Position numbers and translations under genes: made by a program. From DATJPR01 sp963752915 (GTDB lineage: Bacteria; Bacteroidota; Ignavibacteria; UBA10030; UBA6906), in NCBI GenBank assembly GCA_963752915.1, contig CAVVZZ010000014.1:136969-200968 (forward strand): 64,000 bases of DNA, in the 5' to 3' direction. The notes under the pieces are model-generated. The model did not search any database. It was not told the origin of the DNA and saw only the letters and a program-made list of their open reading frames with translations. Each line of letters starts with the position of its first letter. Position 1 is the first letter of the stretch. Positions 15,525 to 24,555 of this stretch are shown here, piece by piece.

Positions 15525-18314
15525 TTAGTATGTAAAGCTGACCCCAAATTGCGCGGCCCATCCGTACGTCTGTTTGCTCGTCGGCAAATCGCCGGCTGCG
15601 ATCGTGCTCACCGCCGGATGGGAATAGTAATAGTTGTCAACATGAGCGTTGACGTTCGTCGCGTTGAAGAACACCGCCAGCTTGTCGATGAGCTGCTGCT
15701 TGAGCGAGATATCCAACAATGTCAGGTTGTCGTAGAACGCATTTCGCAGGCCGAACTGCGTATCCATGCTGGTGAGCGTCTGCTGCTGGTAGCGCAGCGA
15801 GAACCGCGAACTGAAACCCTTGTAGTCCCATCCCAGAATGGCATTGTAGGTGGCACGCGGCTGATCCTGCAATTGTCCCGCGATCGTCTGGTAGGCAAGG
15901 ACCGTGGTCTTATGCAGTCCCGTTCCTGTTGTGACGGTATTGAACGTCGGGTAGTACTGCCGCGAACTCATATAGGCGGCGTTGAAATCGAGCACCACAC
16001 CGCTTAAGACACCGGGCAGATACCAGAGGTGGACCTGCCAGGAGATCTCGATCCCACGCAGAAAGGCCCTCGACGGATCGTTGATCGGAATGCTTGTCGA
16101 CAGGGTCGTGGCATTGTTCGCTTGCGCCCATGCCGCGTCGTAATAACCCGAACCCGGCCCGGGGATCCGGTTCCAGATATCGGCCGGAGCGTTCACGACG
16201 GTGTACGGGAAATACGGCGTATAGCTCTGCATCGCATAAATCAAATCATCGATCTGCTTGTAAAACAGGTTCACCGAGACCAGGCCCACATCGTTGCTGG
16301 AGTAATTGGCCCCGAGATCGAAGTTCCACGCCGTCGACGGCCTCAACATCGGGTTCCCCGTCGCTATGGCGTTCGCCTGGATCGAGTAGACGATCTGCGG
16401 AGTGATATCGCCGAAGCTCGGCAGCGACATACTCCTGAAAGCTCCGCCCAGCACCGAGATATTGTCATTGACCCGGTACTTGATGCTCACCGAAGGATAC
16501 CACCCCGGTGTCAGCCTGGTCGATTCCACCAACACAGGGGCTTCACCCGACAAACCATTCTGATTGGCACCGTTCAACTTGACATGATAGGCACCAATGG
16601 TGGTCCGTTCCTCCTGATACCGAATACCGGGAACGACAGTCAGGTCGCCGCCGATATTCAATTCGGTCATCACATAGCCAGCGGTCGTGTGCTCGTTGTC
16701 ATTATAAAACTGATTGAAGGTAGGAGCGCCGTTGACAAAATACCCGCCGGCCCCTCCAAGGTTGTTGCCGCCGAGCGTGTTATAGAACGTGTTCTGCATA
16801 TACATCAGATTCCCGAGGTTGAAACTCGGTCCGACGGGATATCCAAGGATGCTCTTTGTTGTGTACGCCGGATCAACCAAACCATAGCAGTAGAGCCCCT
16901 GTTGAAGACCATGGGGATTTACCCCGGGGAATAGCTGGGGGAAGTTGTTGGTCAAAGCTTCCCGATAGGTCTCTCCGTTCCCGAACAGAAGATAATCGTG
17001 ATTTGACACTTGCCTGCTGGTACGGCTTATGCCGTGGGTCTTTGCGCCGAAAGAGAACGTTCCTGAGAGTTGATCGGAAAGGACGAACGGTATCTTCCAG
17101 TCGGCTTTCAAATCAAATGACTCGTCCAACAACTGTGAATTCGTCAGGCCCATGTCATAGAGCGTCGAGGTTGTTGCTGTGGGATCCATCACACCCTGGA
17201 CTCTCATGAGCGTCAACGGGTTACCGTATTGCCACAGCGTTGCAGGGACACTCGGAACGTTTGTCTCCCGGAAGGTAAAGAATTGCTGCTGGGGGACCGT
17301 CGCGTCCCCTTTGGTGTAGGAGGCCGATATCGGCAGTTCCGTTCCCCAGAACTTGAACGTTGCCGACAGCGAATGCGTCCGTTGTTCTGTCTTCGTCAAG
17401 CCGACGGTCAAGCCATAATCGAACTGGTTGTTTTCGAAATAGGAGAGGAAGGTTCTCGTTTTGGTGCTGTCCCGTTTCTGGTCGTACACGTTGAGGAACT
17501 TCACGTCGAGCCAGTCCGACGTGTAGTCGAGGATCACGCTTGCACCGTAACGGTGTCTGTTCAGGTCCGATTGCGTGAGCGTGGCGTTGTTCGTATTGAT
17601 GAAATACTGATGGGTGGTGATGTCCGTGCTCGGCAGGTCATAGGCGGCTGCAAACTGATCAGACGGCAACTGCTTCTGCTCGATGTTCCCCAGGACGAGG
17701 ATCCCCACCTGGTCATCCAGAAAACGGTCTGAGACGCTCGCGGCGAACTTGTAGTTCCTGTAGGTGTCTCGCAGATTGTTGTACGCGCCGTTGCCCAACA
17801 GGCTGTAGTGCAGTCCCGGGTCAGCCGTCTTCAACGTCAGGTTCACCACGCCGCCGAAGGCATCGGCATCCATGTCCGCCCGCAGGCTCTTCGACACCTC
17901 CACACCCCGCACCATATCGTCGCTCAAGATACTCAGGTCGATGCCGCGGTCGAAATAGTTCGTCGAGGTCATCGGCACCCCTTCGATCGTCACCTCGTTG
18001 TACTTCGGCGACATCCCCCGCACTACCACCCCTGTCGCTTCGCCGGCATTGCGCTGCAGCGAGATCCCCGGCAACCGCCCGATGGACTCCGCAATGTTTG
18101 CGTCCGGCAGCTCCTTCATCTTCTCCGCCGACACCACATCGATGATCTGGTTCGACGCGAGCTTCTGGTTGATCGCCTCCATCTGCCCCTTCGCCTGACC
18201 CGTCACCACGATGGTCTCACCCTGGATTGCCTGGGCGGTCAAGCCGAACTCCGCCTGCGTGACATTATTCGCAGAGACGGTCACATCACGCGTCACGGGT
18301 GACGTAGCCAACAT
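15525..18314 (-). CDS. TonB-dependent receptor 2, plug and barrel (frame-shifted from its N-terminus)
   Basis: A 929-codon frame paralogous to receptor 1. The first 190 or so residues are almost identical (plug motifs ELPDANIAESIGRLPG and RGMSPKYNEVTIEGV), the middle barrel region is divergent, the last third is very similar, and the C-terminus is GVSFTY. It has no signal peptide in this frame. The signal peptide lies in the other frame at 18286-18582. The DNA over the plug region is about 97% identical by eye to receptor 1, suggesting recent duplication or gene conversion. It is predicted to be an outer-membrane oligosaccharide receptor if the two frames are joined during translation. Confidence 0.85.
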   Translation of the reverse strand: MLATSPVTRDVTVSANNVTQAEFGLTAQAIQGETIVVTGQAKGQMEAINQKLASNQIIDVVSAEKMKELPDANIAESIGRLPGISLQRNAGEATGVVVRGMSPKYNEVTIEGVPMTSTNYFDRGIDLSILSDDMVRGVEVSKSLRADMDADAFGGVVNLTLKTADPGLHYSLLGNGAYNNLRDTYRNYKFAASVSDRFLDDQVGILVLGNIEQKQLPSDQFAAAYDLPSTDITTHQYFINTNNATLTQSDLNRHRYGASVILDYTSDWLDVKFLNVYDQKRDSTKTRTFLSYFENNQFDYGLTVGLTKTEQRTHSLSATFKFWGTELPISASYTKGDATVPQQQFFTFRETNVPSVPATLWQYGNPLTLMRVQGVMDPTATTSTLYDMGLTNSQLLDESFDLKADWKIPFVLSDQLSGTFSFGAKTHGISRTSRQVSNHDYLLFGNGETYREALTNNFPQLFPGVNPHGLQQGLYCYGLVDPAYTTKSILGYPVGPSFNLGNLMYMQNTFYNTLGGNNLGGAGGYFVNGAPTFNQFYNDNEHTTAGYVMTELNIGGDLTVVPGIRYQEERTTIGAYHVKLNGANQNGLSGEAPVLVESTRLTPGWYPSVSIKYRVNDNISVLGGAFRSMSLPSFGDITPQIVYSIQANAIATGNPMLRPSTAWNFDLGANYSSNDVGLVSVNLFYKQIDDLIYAMQSYTPYFPYTVVNAPADIWNRIPGPGSGYYDAAWAQANNATTLSTSIPINDPSRAFLRGIEISWQVHLWYLPGVLSGVVLDFNAAYMSSRQYYPTFNTVTTGTGLHKTTVLAYQTIAGQLQDQPRATYNAILGWDYKGFSSRFSLRYQQQTLTSMDTQFGLRNAFYDNLTLLDISLKQQLIDKLAVFFNATNVNAHVDNYYYSHPAVSTIAAGDLPTSKQTYGWAAQFGVSFTY

Positions 18315-18582
18315 ACCCGACCCGGATTGACTTGGTGCCTGCCGGGACGCTCAAGAGCGTGAAATTTCCGGAGATGTCGGTTGCCGCACCGATCGTCGTA
18401 CCGACAATGATAATGTTGGCAAACGGCAGAGGATCGCCGGAGCCTTTGTCGAAGACACGCCCTTTGATGACACCGGTCTCTTGCGCAAGCAAAGGCTGAC
18501 AGACAAGGATCATCATCGTAGCCAGCAGGAAGATGACAATGCTTCCTGCGCGCGAGGAAAGAGTGGTAGCAGTTGTTCTCAT
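18286..18582 (-). CDS. TonB-dependent receptor 2, signal peptide and CarboxypepD_reg-like domain
   Basis: A 98-residue frame. It has a longer signal peptide than its paralogue (ending near LVCQPLLAQ) and the same regulatory-like domain (IKGRVFDKGSGDPLPFANI), ending GYVGYVTRDA and TGA. The domain differs in sequence from receptor 1, yet the break occurs at the same codon. The 7-bp imperfect duplication is at 18284-18297. The ATG at 18582 has a weak ribosome site, so the exact start is less certain than for receptor 1. Confidence 0.75.
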   Translation of the reverse strand: MRTTATTLSSRAGSIVIFLLATMMILVCQPLLAQETGVIKGRVFDKGSGDPLPFANIIIVGTTIGAATDISGNFTLLSVPAGTKSIRVGYVGYVTRDA

Positions 18583-19062
18583 AAGGATGCCTGAGTGTGA
18601 TAAGAGTTCGAAAATACAATTACGAGATGCGCCTGTATTCCGAGGTCCTCCATCCATCTGTCATCAAAAGCTAGTGACCTCTGAGGAAACGTTTCGACTC
18701 CCGAGGAATCTACCAGTTACGAAGATGTGACATCTGCTGGATCAAGAAAGGGAAGGCGGCCGCGCCTGAAGCCATGAGCTTGCACGTACCGCTTGGAAAG
18801 GAGCCGATCTGGTTCATGAACTCAAATGCGGCCGGATACTGGGAGCTGTGCAAAGGTTTCAACACGCTGAATTCTTGCCGCTCATCGTCAATGGGAGATG
18901 CCTGAACGGAGATCGAAAAGAGGGTATCTCCAGACCCGCGGGAAACCTCGGTGAATAGGATCGTAGACAGAACCCAAGATACATAACTCGTGGGTTACTT
19001 ACGCCTTCCGCTGAATATATACGGGACAGTCTTAGAAAGCTGCTCAGGCGGTATTTAGGCCT

Positions 19063-19077
19063 GCAATCCGGGTGCCA
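19063..19077 (-). promoter_or_regulatory. Sigma-54 (-24/-12) promoter
   Basis: On the minus strand this reads TTGGCAC-N5-TTGCA (core TGGCACCCGGATTGC). It matches the established sigma-54 consensus at every conserved position, with the correct GG-N10-GC spacing. It points toward receptor 2, the T9SS protein, receptor 1 and the binding protein-kinase-activator genes. The last gene of that run encodes a sigma-54 activator, so a positive feedback loop is implied. Confidence 0.75.
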
Positions 19078-19167
19078 AGGCTGACAATTAATGACGTGAA
19101 AAAACATTCAAAAACACTATGAAATCGAGGAGGAGAACCGACCGGGCGACAGAGCTCCTCCAGAAAC

Positions 19168-19184
19168 ACTATTGAGATAATAAA
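19168..19184. promoter_or_regulatory. Possible activator-binding site (degenerate)
   Basis: ACTATTG-N3-TAATAAA: one perfect and one degenerate half of the palindrome found at 22535. It lies about 115 bp upstream of the predicted start point of the sigma-54 promoter, a typical enhancer distance. AT-rich context makes chance similarity possible. Confidence 0.3.
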
Positions 19185-19229
19185 GGTAGATCAAAATGAT
19201 AAAGGGGAGTCAAGAGGCGCTTTTTCTTC

Positions 19230-20294
19230 CTATTCGCCGATCTTCCCGTGCATGGCTGATTTGAAAAACTCCCCTTCCTCTGTCAGCGCGAACGTATCCC
19301 ATGATCGAAGCATCTGTGGACCCCAATCCGGATCGAACACCCAGCACATCCAGCTGATCCCTTTCTTCTCGAGGTATTGGACAATCTCCCTCCCGTATTC
19401 TCCGTTGTCCTTGATCCCTTCGTTCCCGAGCGTGAATCCGAATTCCGTCGCGAAGACTGGATAGCGCTCCGCGGCGAATCCAAAGTCCTCGTCCCATTTT
19501 GGCGCCCACGGCTTGCTGCGTTTGTGAGGATACGGGTGCGTCACATAGCCGATTCCTTCGGCCTGGATTGGTTCAATATTCAGCGGAGTGAGATCGTAGG
19601 CCCAATCGAGCCCCGCGACGAGGGGGATCGTCAGCGGATCATAGGCACGGATCAGATGAATAATTTTTTCGTTGATGGATTTCCATTCGCCCCACGACAT
19701 TTCTCCGAGCCGGCCGAAATCCAGGGTCGGCTCGTTGAAGATTTCATAAAACGCCACCGTGTTATGCCCGTGATAATGGCGCGCGATTGCGCGCCAGAAT
19801 TCGTACGTCTCGCGGCGCGTGGTGTTGTAAATGGGGTCCTGAAAAAGCTCCATCCCGAGATTGCCGATCGAGTGCCAGTCGACGTCTACATACATGTTCA
19901 ACTCCGTACACCATGCGACCGCCTGGTCGAGCAAATGCAGATACTTCTGGGGCGTCCTGTTCCTCCATGTGGCGGGGTGGACGGGAAGCCGGACGATCAT
20001 CGCCCCCATCTCCTTGATCTTCACGAACAACTCCTTGTTCCAACGCCCCTCGCGTTCGATCTTGTCAGGATCGGCGATCGCCAGTCCGCGAAAGAGCACA
20101 GTGTCACCTTGCGGGTTGACGAACCGGGCGCCCTTGACCGAAATGCGCGGGAGCTTGACAGCACTTGCATCGTCAAGAGGACCTCCGGCATTTTCCTGGT
20201 TCCACCACGTGTGCTTTGCGGGGGTCTGTTGCTGCGCAAATGAGAAACCAACAAACAACGCTACTGCAAGAAGGGACAACGACAGAACTCTCAT
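19230..20294 (-). CDS. Secreted GH5 glycoside hydrolase
   Basis: A 354-residue protein with a Sec signal peptide (to about residue 20, GFSFAQQ). The (beta/alpha)8 catalytic domain matches glycoside hydrolase family 5: acid/base Glu in FNEP near residue 187 and nucleophile Glu in ATEFGF near 283. Other family features are the VRLPVHPATW strand and a substrate-lining WVFDPDWGP near the end. Activity is endo-beta-glucanase or endo-beta-mannanase. The locus context (GH130, epimerase, GH2) favours mannan, but the subfamily was not established. It lacks a T9SS sorting domain. The start at 20294 follows ACGGAG. An 85-bp pyrimidine-rich gap separates it from the esterase upstream. Confidence 0.88.
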   Translation of the reverse strand: MRVLSLSLLAVALFVGFSFAQQQTPAKHTWWNQENAGGPLDDASAVKLPRISVKGARFVNPQGDTVLFRGLAIADPDKIEREGRWNKELFVKIKEMGAMIVRLPVHPATWRNRTPQKYLHLLDQAVAWCTELNMYVDVDWHSIGNLGMELFQDPIYNTTRRETYEFWRAIARHYHGHNTVAFYEIFNEPTLDFGRLGEMSWGEWKSINEKIIHLIRAYDPLTIPLVAGLDWAYDLTPLNIEPIQAEGIGYVTHPYPHKRSKPWAPKWDEDFGFAAERYPVFATEFGFTLGNEGIKDNGEYGREIVQYLEKKGISWMCWVFDPDWGPQMLRSWDTFALTEEGEFFKSAMHGKIGE

Positions 20295-20379
20295 TTCGAA
20301 CTCCGTGATCTGAGTGCGTAGCAACCGAGCGTATTGTGTTTTGCTCCCCTTCTCCCGTTCTCCCCTCCCCCCATCCGCT

Positions 20380-22410
20380 TTACCGCACCTTCCAATCGTC
20401 CGTCCTGAACGACGATGCCGGCAATCCGTCCTTGTTGAACAGTGTCCCCATTGAGGTGTCCGTGAAAGCGTATCGCACAGCCAGAGGACGTTGCACTGCC
20501 GGACTGAACACCTGGATTCTGTCCTTGAGCAGTCGCACGGATGCCGGGTGGAATGACGAATCTGCTCCGGCGATCTCAAATCCCGTCCCGTGTGTTGTGT
20601 CCTTCAACACGAGTCCGTTTTGGGCGTGATCGAAACGAATCTCCACAGCCGTTTTTGTTCGGGTCACCTTTGAAGGAATCGGACCGGAACACTCAAGCTT
20701 CGTCCCGTACGTCTTTGCAAGCGCCCATCGGGCCAGTCGTGCCCCGACATCCTGCTTATCGCTCGGGTGGATATTCTGTGAATTGCCGATATCGAGCGTC
20801 ACGGCCATTCCCGTGTTCTTCAACATGAGTGTCTTCAGCTGCGCTTCCCGCAACAGTTCGGAATGGGAAGTCCCCCCGTACGCATACGGCGCAATCTGGA
20901 CATAATAAAACGGTAAATCGGGAGAACGGAACACGTCCCGCCAGTTCCTGATCATCGCCGGGAAAAGCCGGGCGTACTGTCCCGGGTTGGACACGTTCGA
21001 TTCTCCCTGATACCAGATCACCCCACGGAGGGAAAATGGTACGAGCGGGAGAATCATGCCCTGATACAACGCGGAAGGCGTGGATGCACTGACGTCAATC
21101 GGGAGGATGGGCCGTGAGAAATACTTATCGTCCCATGGTCCGAAGACGTAAAACTTCGCATTGACCAGATCGGCGACAGGCAGATAACGCCACAGGCCGT
21201 CCAACGCGATCGTGGAATCAGACCCGATGGGATGGACGCACATCCGCTGCCGGTTTCCCCAGATTCCGCCACCGCCTTGAATGTCGAGCACGCGAACCGC
21301 CAGGTGGAGAAGCGAATCCTTTACCAGGACTGGGGGGACGGTAAAGGTCCGATTCATACTGTAGTACCCTTCAGTCTCATAGCCGCCGACGTGCGCCCCG
21401 TTGACATAGGTGATATCCATGTCGTCGATCGGGCCGAGCTCGACGACAAGTTCTTTCCCGACCCACGACCTCGGGATCTCGACGGTTCTTCGAAACCAGA
21501 CCGCTCCGTCGAAATTTCCCATCTCCGTGCTCTCCCACAACCGTGGCAGCTGCATCGTGCGCCAGGCAGAGTCAGGAAAGCCGGGTGATGCGCACGTGTC
21601 GTCTCCGAATTGCAGGCCGACCCATCGGGTCGGGGAGATATTCCCACGGAGGTCGATGACCGGGAACTGTGAGAGCCATTTGTCGAAAACGCCCAGGCTA
21701 TCCCTTGCCGCGACAATCTTCGAAAGCGTCGAATCGAAATCGCCAAGATGCCCAAGGGTATCCATCCCTGTCCAGGCTTCGGCAGGTGTTCCTCCCCAGC
21801 TTGAATGAATAAGACCGATGGGAACGTGCAGCTTCTGGTAGAGGCTCCTTCCAAAAAAGTATGCGGTCGCACTAAACCCGGGGATGGTCGACGGCGAGCA
21901 TTCAACCCAGCGCCCATCGCAGTCCGCGAGAGGAAGAAGTGATGCCGCGCGCGGCACAGTGAACAGCCGGATGTCACTTGTCGTCGCGTTGCGAATTTCC
22001 AGCGCCGAGCTGTCAACGAAAGCAGTGGGCGGCCATCCCTGCAGCGGCATCTCCATGTTCGACTGTCCGGAACAGAGCCAGACCTCGCCGACCATCACGT
22101 TTCGCAGCCTGACCAGCGAATCGCCGATGACGATTTCCAGCGTATAGGGCCCTCCCGCTTTGGGGGTAACGAGACCCACGTGCCATGCGCCCGAAGAATC
22201 GATCGTCGTCACGGCCGCTTTCCCCCATGACGCACGCAGAGAGACTTGCGCGCCCGCCGTTCCGGTGCCCCAGACCGGCACTGTGCGCTGTTGTTGCAAG
22301 ACCATGTTATCGGTGAACAGAGAGGCTACGTGGTTCTTTGCGGGGACGGAGACTGCGACGGAAGAACACAAAATCAGTGCGACCGCAAAGAGGAAGACTG
22401 GACGATTCAT
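20380..22410 (-). CDS. Sialate O-acetylesterase family protein (acetyl-polysaccharide esterase)
   Basis: A 676-residue secreted SGNH-type esterase. After a signal peptide the first block has GQSNMEMP near residue 116, carrying the catalytic Ser. WYQGESN occurs near 468. The last block has the Asp/His region IHPSDKQDVGARLA near 547. A jelly-roll-like insert (WFRRTVEIP to VRVLDIQGGGGIWG) interrupts the catalytic domain, as in the SASA family. It removes O-acetyl groups from sugars. In a mannan locus its likely role is deacetylating acetylated gluco- or galactomannan before cleavage, which is an inference. It is probably in one operon with the GH5 gene downstream. Confidence 0.88.
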   Translation of the reverse strand: MNRPVFLFAVALILCSSVAVSVPAKNHVASLFTDNMVLQQQRTVPVWGTGTAGAQVSLRASWGKAAVTTIDSSGAWHVGLVTPKAGGPYTLEIVIGDSLVRLRNVMVGEVWLCSGQSNMEMPLQGWPPTAFVDSSALEIRNATTSDIRLFTVPRAASLLPLADCDGRWVECSPSTIPGFSATAYFFGRSLYQKLHVPIGLIHSSWGGTPAEAWTGMDTLGHLGDFDSTLSKIVAARDSLGVFDKWLSQFPVIDLRGNISPTRWVGLQFGDDTCASPGFPDSAWRTMQLPRLWESTEMGNFDGAVWFRRTVEIPRSWVGKELVVELGPIDDMDITYVNGAHVGGYETEGYYSMNRTFTVPPVLVKDSLLHLAVRVLDIQGGGGIWGNRQRMCVHPIGSDSTIALDGLWRYLPVADLVNAKFYVFGPWDDKYFSRPILPIDVSASTPSALYQGMILPLVPFSLRGVIWYQGESNVSNPGQYARLFPAMIRNWRDVFRSPDLPFYYVQIAPYAYGGTSHSELLREAQLKTLMLKNTGMAVTLDIGNSQNIHPSDKQDVGARLARWALAKTYGTKLECSGPIPSKVTRTKTAVEIRFDHAQNGLVLKDTTHGTGFEIAGADSSFHPASVRLLKDRIQVFSPAVQRPLAVRYAFTDTSMGTLFNKDGLPASSFRTDDWKVR

Positions 22411-22534
22411 GGAAAGGCCTCATGCGCGAGAAGATTGAAATGGATTGAAAACAAATCCCTTGCCACCGAGGAACGGGCAAGAGTGCACGTTGTGGGGGAC
22501 CATGGAAGAAGATCGATTATCAATAGTATAACCT

Positions 22535-22551
22535 TTTATTAACGTAATAAA
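22535..22551. promoter_or_regulatory. Perfect AT palindrome in the esterase/symporter divergent promoter
   Basis: TTTATTA-N3-TAATAAA, perfectly symmetrical and AT-rich in a GC-rich genome. It is placed between divergent genes at 22410 and 22681. A related box lies at 27373-27389 in the other divergent promoter of the locus. It is a likely operator or enhancer for a locus regulator, perhaps the sigma-54 activator. A TGGCAC at 22613 has only a poor -12 partner. Confidence 0.4.
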
Positions 22552-22680
22552 GAGATTCTGATTTTTTCTCTTTGGCATGTTCGTATTTCCTCATCGCTCT
22601 ACGAAACACTGATGGCACTGTTTGTGAGGTTTGTAGGACGAAATCCCGGCGTCGTTTGAACTGAAATTGAAACGTATCAC

Positions 22681-24555
22681 ATGAAGATTGACGTCATCGA
22701 TCTCGGCATTATCCTTCTGTACTTCGCGGTCATTATCGTCCTGGGCATTCTCGTGTCCAGGAGATCGATCAAGGACATCAACTCATACTTCCTCGGGAGC
22801 AACTCGCTCCCATGGTGGATGCTCGGCGTATCCAATGCCTCCGGGATGTTCGACATTGCCGGGACGATGTGGTTGGTCTACACGCTGTTTGTGTACGGAC
22901 TGAAAGGCGTATGGCTTCCATGGCTCTGGCCGGTGTTCAACCAGGTTTTTCTCATGGTGTTTCTCTCCATCTGGTTGCGGCGCTCCGGGGTAATGACCGG
23001 CGCGGAGTGGATCAAGACGCGCTTCGGAAACAGCCAGGGAGCAAAACTCGCCCACATTGTCGTCGTCATTTTCGCGCTCGTCAGCGTCATCGGTTTCATG
23101 GCCTACGCCTTTCAGGGCATCGGGAAATTTGCGAAGATCTTCTTCCCGTGGGACCTTTCCCCCAATACGTATGCCGTGATCCTGATGAGCCTCACAGCGA
23201 TCTACGCGATCAAGGGCGGCATGATGAGCGTCGTCATCACCGAATTCCTCCAGTTCATCGTTCTGACGATTGCCTCCATCGCCGTCGGCATCATCGCGAT
23301 GATGGCCGTGTCTCCGGCGGCACTGAACGCCAGCATCCCGCCGGGCTGGAAGGACCTCTTCTTCGGCTGGACGCTGAACCTGAACTGGACCGGACTGATC
23401 GAGGCCGTGAACACGAAGATCCAGAGCGACGGGTACAGCCTCTTCACCATCTTCTTTATGATGCTCGTGTTCAAAGGGTTCCTCGTGAGCTTCGCGGGAC
23501 CCGCCCCGAACTACGACATGCAACGCGTCCTTGCAACGCGCTCCCCGAAGGACGCGGCGAAGATGAGCTGGTTCGTCAACATCGTTTTGTTCTTTCCCCG
23601 GTATATGATGATCGCCGGGCTGACTGTCCTGGCGCTGGTCTATTTCAGCCCGCAGCTCCGGGCAATGGGACCCGCAATCGATTTTGAGACCATCCTCCCC
23701 CTCGCCCTGAAGAATCTTGTGCCGGTCGGATGGGTCGGACTGATCCTTGCCGGCCTGATCGCCGCGTTCATGTCCAACTACGCGGCGACCATCAACGCCG
23801 CCCCGGCATACGTCGTGAACGACATCTACAAGCGCTTTATCAACCCGAACGATCTCCCCAAAAAATATGTGACGATGAGCTACATCGTCTCGATCGCTTT
23901 CGTCCTGATCGGCTTTGCGATCGGCCTGGTGGTGACGTCGGTGAATGAGATCATGCAATGGATCGTCAATGCGCTCTGGGGAGGGTACACGGCGGCGAAC
24001 GTCCTCAAGTGGTACTGGTGGAGATTGAACGGTTACGGCTATTTCTGGGGAATGCTGACGGGGATCCTTGCCGCGCTCGTGATGCCATGGTTCATGCCCG
24101 GCCTGACGGCGATCTACGCCTTCCCCTATATCCTCGGCATCTCCACCGTTGGGTGCATTCTGGGGAGCTTTTTAACAAAGCCCGAAGACGATGAGACGCT
24201 CGAGAAATTCTATATGCGTGTGCGCCCATGGGGGTTCTGGAAGCCGGTCCTGGCAAAAGTGCAGCAGAAGTACCCCGCGTTCGAGCGGAACAGGAATTTC
24301 AAACGCGACATGTTCAATGTTCTTGTGGGGATTGTTTGGCAGACATCCATTGTGACGACACCGATTTTCCTCGTCATCCAGGAACCCGGTTCGCTGATGA
24401 TTTCGGTGGGGGTGTTGGTGACGACGTCCGTGATCCTGAAATTTACTTGGTGGAACAAACTGGATGAACTGAGTGCTGATCTCCCTGCGGGGCTGACAGC
24501 ACGTTCGCCGGGCTTGTCCGAAGCATCCATTACTCTCGCAGGTGCAGGCAAATGA
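22681..24555 (+). CDS. Sodium:solute symporter (SSS family), sugar uptake
   Basis: A 624-residue inner-membrane protein with about 14 hydrophobic segments. SSS hallmarks include an N-terminal Asn/Ser-rich helix (LPWWMLGVSNASGMFDIAG), the conserved GAEWIKTRFG, and AAFMSNYAATINAAPAYVVNDIYKRFI. It is placed directly before the GH130 phosphorylase, with the stop overlapping that gene's ATG by 4 bp. The arrangement resembles the Bacteroides fragilis mannan cluster, where a sugar/cation symporter neighbours the phosphorylase and epimerase. The likely substrate is mannobiose or mannosyl-glucose. Its own ribosome site is weak. Confidence 0.92.
   Translation: MKIDVIDLGIILLYFAVIIVLGILVSRRSIKDINSYFLGSNSLPWWMLGVSNASGMFDIAGTMWLVYTLFVYGLKGVWLPWLWPVFNQVFLMVFLSIWLRRSGVMTGAEWIKTRFGNSQGAKLAHIVVVIFALVSVIGFMAYAFQGIGKFAKIFFPWDLSPNTYAVILMSLTAIYAIKGGMMSVVITEFLQFIVLTIASIAVGIIAMMAVSPAALNASIPPGWKDLFFGWTLNLNWTGLIEAVNTKIQSDGYSLFTIFFMMLVFKGFLVSFAGPAPNYDMQRVLATRSPKDAAKMSWFVNIVLFFPRYMMIAGLTVLALVYFSPQLRAMGPAIDFETILPLALKNLVPVGWVGLILAGLIAAFMSNYAATINAAPAYVVNDIYKRFINPNDLPKKYVTMSYIVSIAFVLIGFAIGLVVTSVNEIMQWIVNALWGGYTAANVLKWYWWRLNGYGYFWGMLTGILAALVMPWFMPGLTAIYAFPYILGISTVGCILGSFLTKPEDDETLEKFYMRVRPWGFWKPVLAKVQQKYPAFERNRNFKRDMFNVLVGIVWQTSIVTTPIFLVIQEPGSLMISVGVLVTTSVILKFTWWNKLDELSADLPAGLTARSPGLSEASITLAGAGK

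Larger units (their letters stand above)
18583..19229. other. Long intergenic region upstream of the receptor operon
   Basis: This 647-bp region has no convincing gene. It holds a sigma-54 promoter candidate on the minus strand, an AT-rich palindrome-like box upstream of it, a hairpin near 19127-19156 (GGAGGAG and CTCCTCC arms), and an unassigned minus-strand open frame ending at 18710 with protein-like composition but no good start codon. The implied untranslated leader to receptor 2 would be about 470 nt. Confidence 0.6.

Noticed and set aside
22613..22627. TGGCAC at a good distance before the symporter gene as a sigma-54 promoter
   Set aside because: The -12 element reads GTGA in place of TTGC, so the essential GC is missing. 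Kept only as context for the palindrome at 22535.
22783..23958. A 391-codon minus-strand frame across the symporter gene
   Set aside because: It is His/Asp/Arg-rich with no hydrophobic core, a mirror of the membrane protein on the other strand.
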